A stretch of 64,000 nucleotides of DNA, taken from Isoetes taiwanensis (taxonomy: Eukaryota > Streptophyta > Lycopodiopsida > Isoetales > Isoetaceae). The stretch covers positions 4,783,576 to 4,847,575 of the forward strand of contig JAJEKV010000079.1 in NCBI GenBank assembly GCA_021234155.1, read 5' to 3'. Made by a program: the position numbers and the translations under genes. Shown here piece by piece: positions 1 to 9,494 of the stretch. Under the pieces are notes generated by a model. The model had not been told where the DNA came from, searched no databases, and saw nothing but the letters and a program-made list of their open reading frames with translations. Within the stretch, counting starts at the first letter, position 1. Each line of letters starts with the position of its first letter.

Positions 1-213
1 ACCTCTGTAGCACCTGATTCCATCACACATTATTTCTAAAGCTCAAATCATACCTCATAGTGAAAATAAGTTTGCTCAAAAGCCTAAGGGTCTTCCAAAC
101 TTTTATAAGGGTCTTCCAAACTTCAAGGCTAGAATAAGAGCAAATTTCACCTCCAAGATGGCCTTCTCATGTGTGTGACCTCAAAATTACTAATGCAACT
201 CAAGTAAGCTTCA
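1..213 (-). repeat. Copy of gypsy-1 5' leader, cut by the window edge
   Basis: These bases match 11486-11698 without a difference that I can see. The second copy lies inside the untranslated leader of the minus-strand gypsy-1 element, ending 13 bp before its 5' LTR. No LTR follows here; the match stops where another repeat begins at 213/214. It is therefore a truncated or recombined second copy of the same retrotransposon family, continuing to the left of the window. Confidence 0.8.
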
Positions 214-335
214 ATATGTAGCATAATAACAGGGGGTTGCTTTTGTATTTTTATACTTTTTTCCCTAAGGTTTTTATATGATTTCATGGTGTATTCTTGT
301 GGATGTACTAATGCGTTATTATCTAGAGTCTTGAT
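213..335 (+). repeat. Dispersed repeat R1, copy A
   Basis: The segment starting AATATGTAGCATAATAACAG recurs at 13958-14080 with high similarity for about 120 bp and then fades. Both copies begin with the same bases but abut different sequence on the left (gypsy-1 leader here, copia gag at 13957). The shared start is therefore a true element end or junction. I see no coding sequence and cannot name the family. Confidence 0.65.
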
Positions 336-1560
336 ATCTGCCTCCTTATTTTTTTATGGCACTTGCCAATGGTTTAACCCCTTAAAAAAAAAAAAAAAAA
401 ACACATGGCATGCAGAGCTCGAGAGGTATTGTTTTAGGTTTTGCTTTAGGGTTTTTAGGTGTCGATTTTTCAGCCGGAATAGAACGATGGCATGCTTCAC
501 CATATACTTCAAGACATCTGTGCAGGTTCGAAATATAGGCGGCTTAAGACTTTGGTCCGGTGAATCCAAAATTTTTTCCAGAGCTTCTTTCCAATTGAGC
601 ATTTGATTTCATCAGCAAAAAATGGGTTTTCTCTTCTGGATACTGCAGACAGACGATATCCGAGCTCAAGACTAGTTGAAGTTCCAACTTGGTGTTTTTT
701 TTCCTGGGTTCTCACTGTGGTTCCTCAATCTTGGTCGCTTTTAGTGTTTCCTGTCTTCTAGCTGGGATGTGCTTCATATTCTGCCCTCCTTTTTCCTTCT
801 TATGCAGATTCGGCAGTACAGATGGCAAGCAGACGGTAGAAGCAGAGTTTTTTTGAGCTTTTTTGCAGATGGATGAGGACGGAATGAAGCATGCGTAAAG
901 AATGGCATTCTTCCCTTTTTGTTTTTTACAGAGCAGAGGGCAGGGCCATTTTCAATGTGTAACAGTAAAACAACATGGCGGGGCACAAGATTGGCATATA
1001 TTTTATAGCAATGGAGGGCTGGCTTCTTGCTGGCTCTTTCGAAATATTCAAGAAGCATTATCTGCAACATCTTCAAACATTCTTTACAGAGTGGCGGGCA
1101 ATGAAATGAGAGGAGGTGGCAAAAAATAGATGGTGATTGATTCCTCTATAGATCCGATAGCAGGGTATGGCTGAAGAAACAACTGAATGTTTTTCTGTGC
1201 TCCATCCTTTTTTCTGTAGATTCAGCAGCAGGAAAAAGAAATAATCATGGCATGTTCAAGTACAGCATGTTCAAGTACAGATGTCTTTCGAAGTTTTTTC
1301 TTAGGTATGGAAATTATTGTGGCTTTAATTGGTCCAGCGGCAGATATGGTGGCTGTCCTCTCTGGAATAAGCCTCCCCTTGTTTTCAGACATCCGTTATT
1401 TCGTCTGCCATGTTCTTGACTGCAATGGCTCATCAGTTTTATTTGCTTTTGCTGAACACTGGTATGGATATTTTGCGGTAATTGCTCGGGCATTTTAAGG
1501 TCATTACAAGGGCCGATGCACTGCGGTTGCCATTATGGTTTGTTGAGGAAATGCCAAAGC
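336..1560. other. Intergenic, nothing recognised
   Basis: T-rich low-complexity sequence with an A17 tract near 385-402. Reading frames are short, overlap on both strands and show no domain. The stretch 405-450 loosely resembles 14160-14200 (CATGCAG, CGAGAGG, TTTTAGG), extending the R1 relationship weakly. Confidence 0.5.
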
Positions 1561-2381
1561 AAGAATCAAGAACTTCGATTAGACTTTACTAGTCTCTTAG
1601 GCCCGCTTTTTCATGTGGGTAATTCAACTTATATTTTCTCGTAAGTGACCTCCTTTCTCATTCTTTTACTTTATTTTCTCCTCCATCTTGCAAGAGCAAT
1701 ATCTTTTGGACTTGTGCTTGCAACATAAGTGATGTATCTCAATAAAATTTGGACCCGGATCAGTAACGATTCCCTATTACTATACAAAATAAACTTTACA
1801 ATGGATGTCCCGATAACAAATAGAAAAATACCACCTGCTTTGTGACCTCACTAACATGCACATGGAGGTACAAACGATTTTATGCTTTCTATAGCGCTAG
1901 TAGATTTAGTTCCAACTTTGAACTGTGTTGTTACACGGGCATAACCAATTAATTTTTTTTTTTTTTTTTCGCAGGTTGTCTTGACATTTCTAGTATATGA
2001 AAAGCGTAATAACCTTCGGATCATGATGAAAATGCATGGTCTTGGAGATGCTCCATACCGGGTGATTACTTATGGGTATTTTTTAGTGCTTTCCATATTC
2101 TACATGTTCGCTTTTGTGCTATTCGGATCTTTTGTTGGTAAGAACATTTTCATTTATACATCCTTACTCCTTTCGCTCACCACTATACATGCTAATACAA
2201 ATGTAATCAGTAATTGAACTATATTCCCTTGTTTGAGACTTGAAGATATTCAGGTTCAATTCTTATGGAATACAACTTATTTTCTACTTGGTCACAAGAT
2301 TGTGAACTTACAAATAACTTTTAGGTTTTTTTTGTAGCAACTTTTGTCATTCTCTTCAATGTAATGGCTTGTTTTTAGCTC
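1561..2381 (+). pseudogene. ABCA-type ABC transporter exon relics
   Basis: The clearest exon is 1975-2137. It follows a polypyrimidine tract and CGCAG acceptor, ends at a GTAAGAAC donor, and encodes VYEKRNNLRIMMKMHGLGDA followed by a hydrophobic stretch (YGYFLVLSIFYMFAFVLFG). That is the cytosolic loop plus membrane helix following the first extracellular domain in plant ABCA (ATH-type) lipid transporters. An upstream exon relic at about 1580-1640 (GPLF, then a shifted MWVIQLIF, then GTAAG) and a downstream one at 2254-2378 (SYGIQLIFYLV, VNLQITF) fit the same protein. Both carry indels, and the last ends in a stop. Family assignment is firm; loss of function is inferred from the frame breaks and the missing ATPase domain. 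Confidence 0.75.
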
Positions 2382-2590
2382 TACTACCATTTTCTATTAT
2401 GATTCATATTCATTAAGGAATCTCCATGCACAGATATTATATGCACTAAGGAATCTCCATGCACGGATATTACATGCACAATATTACATGCAGAAGTGAA
2501 ACTAAAATTATTACATGCATTTATGGATTTCTTAGTGCCCTTCCATCCATCATTGGAGTATTAGATAAAGTCTATATCTACACCATCCTT
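2382..2590. repeat. Short direct repeat, AT-rich spacer
   Basis: A unit of about 34 bp (TAAGGAATCTCCATGCAC plus GATATTA) occurs twice at about 2413-2478, followed by further TTACATGCA motifs. No coding sequence is seen. Confidence 0.5.
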
Positions 2591-3016
2591 AAGGCCCCGA
2601 AGGGGCAAAAAAAATTTTTAGTTAACACAAACCATTAACATACAATAAACATTATTAACACAAACCATTACATTTGATACATTTAAATTAAAATCCCCCT
2701 TAAACCCCCTTTGGTTTGGGTGCATATTCACACGGGGGGTTACTTCGAGCAACGAGAGCTGTCGGATGGGCATATTTGCCCTTTATTCCAAGATCTGGAC
2801 CGTACATAGCGATCCTCGTTTGTGGGGTATGCATGTACAAGTTTTTGTATGCTGTATATTAAGGTTTGCAAAATACTATAAGGTTTGAGAGAATGTACTT
2901 AATGGTGTTAATTTTGTACATGTGTTGTAAATTTTTTGATTTTTTTGAGGCTCTCGCTGCCCTACGTAACCCCCCGTGTGAATATGCACCCAAACCAAAG
3001 GGGGTTTAAGGGGGAT
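2591..3016. mobile_element. MITE-like TIR element, right end truncated by gypsy-1 LTR
   Basis: The segment around 2694-2750 (CCCCCTTAAACCCCC, GGGTGCATATTCACACGGGG) returns inverted at 2971-3016. The core between them is homologous, in inverted orientation, to the complete element at 16296-16772. The left end follows a GGCCCCGAAGGGGC hairpin; the 16296 copy is preceded by a similar GGCCCGAAGGG. The right inverted repeat stops after about 45 bases, exactly where the gypsy-1 LTR begins at 3017. No transposase is present. Confidence 0.75.
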
Positions 3017-3295
3017 TGATGAAATGCCTTGTGGCTCCTTGATAAATAGTCTTTGCCTGGTCTTCAAATCAAAGGAAAAATGTTAAACAAATGGGAATGT
3101 GTCCAGAAAGGTGCTTTACCTCAAGGAAAAGACTAGGCTATAAAAGGAGATCCCCAATGCCTTGCAATCTTGGTCAAATGTCTTCCAAACTCTAATGGGA
3201 TCACAATAGCCTGGAACTTTTCCTTAGAGGAAATATAGATGAAACAAAAGTTTTGATACATAGATGCTGGTTCATGTTGCCAAAAATGGGCAACA
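3017..3295 (-). repeat. 3' LTR of gypsy-1
   Basis: 279 bp, equal in length to the 5' LTR at 11712-11990. The TG...CA ends are imperfect on the inner side (minus-strand end TTTCATCA). The outer boundary coincides with the broken inverted repeat of the MITE-like element. Confidence 0.9.
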
Positions 3296-3306
3296 TCTCC
3301 TCAAAG
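3296..3306 (-). other. Polypurine tract of gypsy-1
   Basis: Read on the minus strand, the bases just before the 3' LTR are TTTGAGGAGA, a short purine run in the expected position for plus-strand DNA priming. It fixes the inner LTR boundary at 3295/3296. Confidence 0.6.
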
Positions 3307-4123
3307 GAATGAATAGGCTGGTCCCCTCAGCCTAACAGATGTAAACTTAGACTGAGGACCTTCAGATACTGGTGCAGGTGACAGAATGGTGTAGAATGAT
3401 GAAAGAGAGTGGTATGAGTATGAGATGAACTCTGCTATGGTGGAAATGTGGTGCAGAGCATTGTAGGGAATGAGAATAAAAGAATAGAGGGCTGAAATGG
3501 TATGTAAGGCAACTTATAGGCAGATGGAAATGGAAGAGAAAAGAATGAACCTGCATATGACAGTAAAATCAAAGTTAGCATGAGTGCCAAGCAAGATATG
3601 GAAAATTATATATGGATAGCACTCTAGAACTCCAATGAAGAAGCAAGGTCTTATGAAGAATAAGCCAGTTTAAAAGACAGATGAAATGTTTTGACAAATG
3701 GCCCTGTCATGACAATATAGAACTCATTAGTAGGTAATAATCAAAGTCTTATCCCCTGTGGCCACATCCCTGCAGCTAAACAGAAACAAACACTATTAGA
3801 CCTCAAAGGAAATATGCAAATCAAAAGAAATTTTAAAAACTCAACTTTAAAGCTATAAACTAACCTATAAGCACAATTTCATTAAAATGGGAAATTTTGT
3901 GATTCCAATTAGGAACGAAAATCTTTTTTAGTTCATTTTATGCCAATTTTTTAATCAATTATGGCGCCATTAAGAAAAAATATGTCTCTAAAGTGTCATT
4001 TATTGGCGCCATTAAAAATACTAACAGTGCATATAAAGAAGCTAAAGAAACATAAAATCACAAAATTAGTTAAAATTTCCAAATTCATAAATTTGCATAT
4101 CTATTCTAAGCTAGAACAAATGT
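3307..4123 (-). other. Gypsy-1 3' untranslated region
   Basis: About 800 bp between the integrase C-terminus and the 3' LTR. A-rich on the plus strand, with only unconvincing short frames (for example a low-complexity H/S/L-rich frame at 3362-3556). The GGCGCCATTA motif occurs twice near 3963 and 4004. Confidence 0.6.
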
Positions 4124-4501
4124 CTATATAGAAGTGAATAGGCTTAAGCAGGCATGCTGAGGCCAATATCTTTTAAGGTGTTGAATATTAATAGGGTTTG
4201 GCAACTCTAAACCTGTACCAAGATCTGTCAATCTATAAGATGAGCAGCCAGCCTCTCCTAAAATCTGATAGGGACCCTCCCAGGGGTTTTCAAACTTGGA
4301 AAGCTTTCCTTCATCTGCAGGATTCCACTTCAAAACTAATTCCATAGGTGCAAACTTATCTTGTAGTTTGTGAGCAGCCTTGAAAGCTGCTGCACTCTTA
4401 GCCTTCTTCAGCAAGTTGTAATTCTCTGCAACAAACCTTTCTTCATCCAATTTTAACGTAACTTCATACCGTGCTTCAAGGCTTGAAAAACTCCAACTCA
4501 A
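4124..4501 (-). pseudogene. Integrase C-terminal domain (gypsy-1)
   Basis: This 125-residue frame continues the integrase after a frame break at 4498-4501. A basic helical segment (LDEERFVAENYNLLKKA) is followed by the WEGPYQILGEAG motif, the GPY/F signature of Ty3/gypsy integrases. It ends with LKRYWP, the usual tail of plant gypsy polyproteins lacking a chromodomain. It would contact DNA together with the catalytic core. No chromodomain is visible. Confidence 0.85.
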
Positions 4502-5319
4502 GCTTGAGTGCCATCCTTAAAGAGGGTATCTCTAACTTTCGACCGAATGACGACCTCTACTCCATATACTAAACTGAAAGGTGAGGCATTAGTAGCTGCT
4601 TTAGAGGTAATTCTATGACCCCAAAGAGCATCATATAATTTCAAGTGCCAATCCCTTTGGTTTTGGCAAACCTGCTTTTCTCGCAAAATACCCTTAAGCA
4701 CTTTGTTAGTAGACTCAGCTTGGCCATTTCCTTGAGGATAATAGGCTGAGCTTTTCACATGCTTGATCTTGAGGCTTGAAACAAGAAAATTAATCACCTC
4801 ATTAATAAAAGTAGAGCCTCTATCAGTCAAAATTTTAAAGGGAATGCCAAACCTAGAGCAAATATTCTCATGCAAAAATCTGGCAGTAGTATGGGCATTT
4901 GCTTTCCTTAAGGGTGCTGCTTCTGACCACTTAGTGAACAGGTCTGTAGCTACAACAATGTATTCATGCTGGGCTGAGGATGGAGGATTGATAGGGCCAA
5001 CATAGTCCAATCCCCAAACTTGAAATGGACCAGGGGAGACAATTCCTGTAAGAGGAGCAGGATGCAAGATTCTTTTGCCAAAGATCTGGCATTGATGACA
5101 AGTCTTTATAACATCATAACAATCTTTAAATAAATGAGGCCAAAAGTAACCAGACCTCAATATTTTCTTGGCAGTTGTGTCTGCTGCAAAATGACCACCA
5201 CAAACACCTTTGTGATTTTCAGCAAGTACCAGGGCAGCTTCATCTTCATCAACACATCTTAAGAGTAAACCATCCCTGTTTACCTTGCACAAAATGTCAC
5301 CAACCAAGGAGTAAGTCAA
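4498..5319 (-). pseudogene. Integrase zinc-binding and catalytic core (gypsy-1)
   Basis: The frame holds an H2C2 zinc domain (His36, His43, Cys74, Cys77) and an rve catalytic core with Asp105 (LDYVGP), Asp166 (LTDRGSTF) and Glu202 (NGQAES). The last pair are 35 residues apart, giving the retroviral D,D(35)E triad. All three catalytic residues survive. The enzyme would process the ends of the cDNA and insert it into the host genome. It has no start of its own; it is a polyprotein segment separated from RT/RNase H by stops and shifts at about 5330-5636 and from its C-terminus at 4500. Confidence 0.93.
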
Positions 5320-5636
5320 ACATTTTAACTTAAACTTGTAAGCTTGGCTTTTTGAAAATTCAGAAGGTATCTCTTGATACTGAAGGAACCTCCTAATAGG
5401 TTGTTGTCAACCTCGAGCTTGTATAGCTGACAAGTCCTGCTCATTTACAACAAGGTTAGTCATTTCTTCTTCTTGTACAACCTCCTCATGTTCAAAGTAG
5501 GCAGCAAATAAGTATAAACTCGGATTGTTCAATACATGAATGACCTTTACCTTTAAAGCATAAGATTGGAGCCTACAAGCCCATTTATGAAGCTTGGGTT
5601 TTCTAATTTCTTACCATACAAAAAGGCATGGGGTTC
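5320..5636 (-). pseudogene. RNase H-integrase linker, broken frames
   Basis: Pieces in different frames still read as the usual linker (HKWACRLQSYALKVKV, then an acidic HEEVVQEEEMTN stretch), so the sequence is homologous pol with several indels and stops rather than an insert. Confidence 0.65.
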
Positions 5637-6224
5637 TCACTGCATGTAGATAGTGGCTTGGGATTTTTGTAAAAGATGTCCCCGTCTTTCTATCAAAAAG
5701 ATGAGAGCAAAGAAACTCCTTTCTACCTTAGCATACTTCTCTTCAGTTTGAGACCATTGTTTGCTTGCAAAAGCAATGGGGTGCCTATCCTGCAAAATGG
5801 CAACTCCAGCAGCTTTTTTAGTAATGGTTATATAAACTTTAAATGGTAATGAAAGGTCTGGAGTTTTTAAAAGTGTAGAATGGCAAATAGCCTCTATGAT
5901 CTGCAAAAAAGCCTTTTCACACTCATCAGTCCAAATAACAGGCCTATATTTACTTTCTCTTTTACTAACTTGGCCTATTCTAGTCAATTTAGAGATGGGA
6001 CTAATAAGGTGAGAGAAATTAGGCACATACACCCTTAAGAAAGAAGTCATTCCCATAAATCCCTTGACCTCTTTAATTGTCCTGGGTGTTTGAAGCTTTT
6101 TTAGAGCTATGATCTTCTCTTCAGCTACTTGAAGGCCTTGAGCAGAAACCTCATGACCTAAAAGCTGGCCTTTGGATGCCAAAAAGATGCACTTCTTTGG
6201 ATTTAGATTAACTCCATCTCTCAA
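5637..6224 (-). pseudogene. RT thumb and native RNase H, catalytic Asp lost (gypsy-1)
   Basis: The frame begins with the RT thumb and connection (LNPKKCIFLASKGQLLGH, then GFMGMTSFLRVYVPNFS). It continues into the Ty3-type RNase H. The usual first catalytic motif, of the form (V/L)xxDAS, reads VYITITKKAAG, so the first Asp is missing. The FASKQWSQTEEKYAKVERSF segment with the expected Glu is present. The native RNase H is thus likely inactive, while the extra RNase H at 7060-7429 keeps its full acidic set. An artefact of decay of this single copy is possible. Confidence 0.85.
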
Positions 6225-7207
6225 GACAATGTAAATATCCTTGTTAGCTCTGAAATATGAACATTTGTATCAGTACCTAGGCATAAATCATCAAGATAGA
6301 CCCTGAATTGCTCAGGAGTCATGCTTGCAAAGACAGTATCCATAGCTCTCTGAAATGTAGCAGGGGCATTCATTAATCCAAAAGGCATCCTTTTCATTGC
6401 ATAAGTTCCCCATGGAGTAATGAAGGATGTCTTTTGGCTGATCCTCCTTTTGATGCTAATCTGATTAAAACCGTAGAAACCATCCAAAAATGAGTATATA
6501 GACTTGCCCGACCATCGATAAAGAATTTCTTCCAAAAAAGGCAAAGGGTAACAATCTTTAATAGTAGCTTTATTTAGATCTCTATAATCCACACATATTC
6601 TTAGAGAACCATTCTTTTTTAGAACTGGAACAATACAAGAAACCCAAGAAGGGTTCACAATGTCAACTATCAAACCTGACTCCTGCATTTTGAATAATTC
6701 CTGCTTGATAAGATCTAAAAGTGAGGAATTAATCCTTCTCAATCTCTGCATAACAGGTTTAGTATCTTCACGAACTTTTATCTCAAACTCACAAATGCTT
6801 CTATCAACCCCTTTCAACTCTGAATATTCCCATGCAAAAACATCCACCCAATCTTCAAAGTACTTAACCATTTTACCTTTGCATTCCTCTTCATATAGTT
6901 CTCCCATTTGCAAAGTTCTGGACATACCTCCCTTATGCACTTCAAGCTCTTTGTGTGATTCCTCTTGTGCTAGGTTGATGGTCAAGATAGGATGAAATTG
7001 AGAGAGCTCATCTTCATCTAGAACATCTTCCTTGATAGCTCCCTCAGATAGATACTCTAAGAGTGTCTTCCTGCACAAGGAATCAGCCTCAAAGTTTTTG
7101 GACCTAGGAATATGATAAATCTCCCAATGATCAAAAAAAGTTAGCAATTCTCGAGCTTGTGTGTTCAGATCCTCCATATCTTGATGCTTTGTTTGGTATT
7201 CTCCCAA
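6221..7207 (-). pseudogene. Reverse transcriptase (gypsy-1)
   Basis: The first 50 residues finish the extra RNase H. The RT follows: FAWEYSELKGV, then SWVSCIVPVLKKNGSLRICV (finger/palm entry), YSFLDGFYGFNQI (first catalytic Asp), TSFITPWGTYAMKRMPFGL and VYLDDLCLG, the YxDD catalytic box. It would copy element RNA to cDNA in the cytoplasmic particle. The frame shifts right after the YxDD region at about 6222. A TAG at 7211-7213 sits upstream in the same frame, where related proteins have Gln. Confidence 0.93.
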
Positions 7208-7429
7208 AATCTATTTGCAAACGAGTTGTGAGTCTCCATAGATAACAATATAGGAAATATTCATGAACCTTGCTTCCTGTAGGCCTGCAATGAGGGCCCT
7301 ATACTCTGCTGCATTAGAAGAAATATTAGGATGAATTCTCCCTATCTTAGTCATCAGCTTAAGATCTGCATCCTTCAGAATAGCAGCAGAAGAAGCAATC
7401 CCTAATTTTTTAGACATACCTCCATCAAA
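7060..7429 (-). pseudogene. Additional (archaeal-type) RNase H between protease and RT
   Basis: Motifs in order: LWFDGGMSKK (first Asp), NAAEYRALIAGLQEA (Glu), YGDSQLVCK (second Asp), stop codon, ILGEY, HIPRSKNFEADSL (final Asp). This D-E-D-D set and the AEYRALIAGL helix are typical of the RVT_3 or archaeal-like RNase HI fold, not the Ty3-native type. It would degrade RNA in RNA-DNA hybrids during replication. A single in-frame TAG (7211-7213, Gln expected) interrupts it. Plant Tat-lineage gypsy elements are known to carry such a second domain, usually downstream of the native one; here it precedes RT. Confidence 0.85.
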
Positions 7430-8022
7430 CCAAAGGTAGGCCTTGTTTTCTTTTGGATCAGAGAACTCTACATGAGCAAAGTTGATAACTTCTTCACTCA
7501 TATCAACATCTAGACCTAAACTGTAAACTCCTAGCTCCTCTTCCTGCAATATATCCACATCTATGAACCTAATATTAGCAGAGGGGTCAGTTTTGTTTAC
7601 CAATTTAATGGAAGTTGCTCCATTTGAAATAGTGCAAATGCCTTCAGACCATATAGGCCTAGCATCTACTGTTTTCATCCACCTTCTTCCCAATAATAAA
7701 TCATAGATGTTAGCATGGTTAACATTCTCAAAATCAACAACCACAAATGTAGCTAAAACAATGATCCCTCCCAGATAATGGACACATTCCTCACCACTCC
7801 CTTTGGTACTACCTTAGCATTGGAAAAGGATTTTAGAACAATAGAAGTATTGTCTTCTACCTTGAGATTCAGTGTTTTCATAACATGATAAGGCATGACA
7901 TTTAGAGAAGAACCTCCATCCAAGAAGACCTTATCTAAATGGGAAGTACCTATAGTAGCACTACAAGTAAAAGCACCTGGATCTTCGGTGCTCGGGTAAG
8001 GCTTCTGAAAATGTTGTTGCAA
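7430..8022 (-). pseudogene. Aspartic protease (gypsy-1)
   Basis: The LDGGSSLNVMP active-site motif (D-G-G-S) lies near 7925. The hydrophobic flap half follows, then DLLLGRRWM at about 7690-7670, the C-terminal ILGR-like motif of retroviral-type proteases. It would cleave the Gag-Pol polyprotein as a homodimer. A frame shift at about 7755 (between the GSLF stop and ATFVVVDFENV) splits the two halves. The acidic spacer LDVDMSEEVINF leads into the extra RNase H. Confidence 0.85.
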
Positions 8023-8368
8023 GTCTCTGCAGCAATTTCTTCAACATTTTGGGTATTCTTGATAAACTTTTCCCCCTGTATGATGGTGCAATCCTCAATA
8101 GAGTTAGTAAGTCTACAGAACCTTGGAGTTTTTCATAAGCAATTCAAATTCATCAAGCTCGAAATATTTACTTTTATACCTTTGAGCGGGGGAGCAGCTA
8201 TATTACGGGATTAGGCTGAAATGTTACCTTAGGAGTCATGAATTGGTGAAACGAAACTTGCAGAGCTACCCGAATGGAGCCTAGCACGCGTGTTTGCACA
8301 ACCATAACATCTTGTTCTTCTTGCTCTTCCTCCGCACGTGTCTCAATAAAACTAACATTTGACACTGT

Positions 8369-8824
8369 TTACCTTTTTCTTGCTTTGCAAGGTAATTCTT
8401 GACACCTGCAGAACTTCTCCTCATGACCTATCTCTTTACAAAAAGAACAAACAGGACATTCTCTACCAAAATGGCCCCTTTTGTGGCATTTAGGACAAGA
8501 TCTTGCAAAGCAATTTTCAGCCCTATGATAGGGCTTACCACAATTTGTGCATTCAGGTATGGTAGAGCTAGAAGAAACAGCATTGTTACTATTTTTTAAC
8601 TCCATGAGTTGTTTGGTAACTTCTAGAAGAGCTTCAGATACCTTACTTATCTCAGATTTCATTTCTGAAACCTGAGGGTCTAACTCTTCAGCTTTTGGCT
8701 TCTTCTTTTCCTTCTGAACTGCATACACAGGGACAGCATTAGCATAATGTAGCTCCTGTTCAGTATCATGATGAGGAGGGTAGAATGGATCTCTGACTTC
8801 TTCATCAGGCAAATAGCTTAGCAT
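8369..8824 (-). pseudogene. Gag nucleocapsid region with three zinc knuckles (gypsy-1)
   Basis: A helical stretch (VSEMKSEISKVSEALLEVTK) is followed by three CCHC-type boxes: CTNCGKPYHRAENC, CPKCHKRGHFGREC and CSFCKEIGHEEKFC. These bind packaged RNA. It is the downstream part of the gag frame, separated from the capsid portion by a shift at about 8912, and ends in a basic CKARKR tail. About 340 bp with no clean frame (8023-8368) separate it from the protease. Confidence 0.9.
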
Positions 8825-8912
8825 TTCTACTAAATCTATAGCCTTTACAAATGTCTTATGGATAGAATCTAGCTCACCAAACTTTTGAAGTTTTAATAAC
8901 TTCCTATAAATC

Positions 8913-9494
8913 TTAGGCCTTGGACATCAAACCTCTGATAAAGGAAGCAACCAGATGCAAAGTTGGGTGGGAAACATGGTTCCTATTACACACCAGCAAA
9001 TAAGAGTTAAATCTTTCCACATACTGTTTCACACTTTCACCAGATTTAATAGAAAAGGAATTGAGCTCAAAAACAAGATCCTGGGGTGAAGTAGTCTTAC
9101 CAAACCTTGACAGAAATCTTTGTTCCAATTCATCCCACTTAGTACCTATTGACAGTTCAAAATCCAACCAGGACCTGGCCTCATCACCTTTCATGCATTT
9201 GGTAAACTCAGCAAACCTAGTACCTTTCTTCTTTCCATGCTCCTCATAATATTCTTCAAAAGTCTTCAAGAAATGGTTAGCATTCATGGAAGAATCATAA
9301 CAAGGGGAAGAAACAGGTACAGTAAGCTCAAAATGATAAGGAGCTTGTGGAGGAAAAGGCAAAGTAAAAACATTTGTAACATTTGTTGTGGAACTGGTAG
9401 CCACTTTCATGCTTACCCCTACTAAATCTGGTTGACCTGTTACCTCAGATGGTCCAGCAGGCTCAGCAGGCTCAGCAGGCTTTCTTGGTGCCAT
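8913..9494 (-). pseudogene. Gag capsid (Retrotrans_gag) (gypsy-1)
   Basis: The first ATG on the minus strand is 9494-9492, giving MAPRKPAEPAEPAGPSE, a low-complexity head with PAE repeats. The capsid domain follows: FLKTFEEYYEEHG, ARSWLDFELSIGTKWDELEQ and SVKQYVERFNSYLL, the pattern of plant Retrotrans_gag domains that assemble the particle. A frame shift at the 3' end (about 8912) separates it from the zinc knuckles. Confidence 0.88.

Noticed and set aside
286-606. Open frame of 106 residues near the left edge
   Set aside because: It contains a poly-Lys run from an A-tract, overlaps an opposite-strand frame of equal quality and has no domain.
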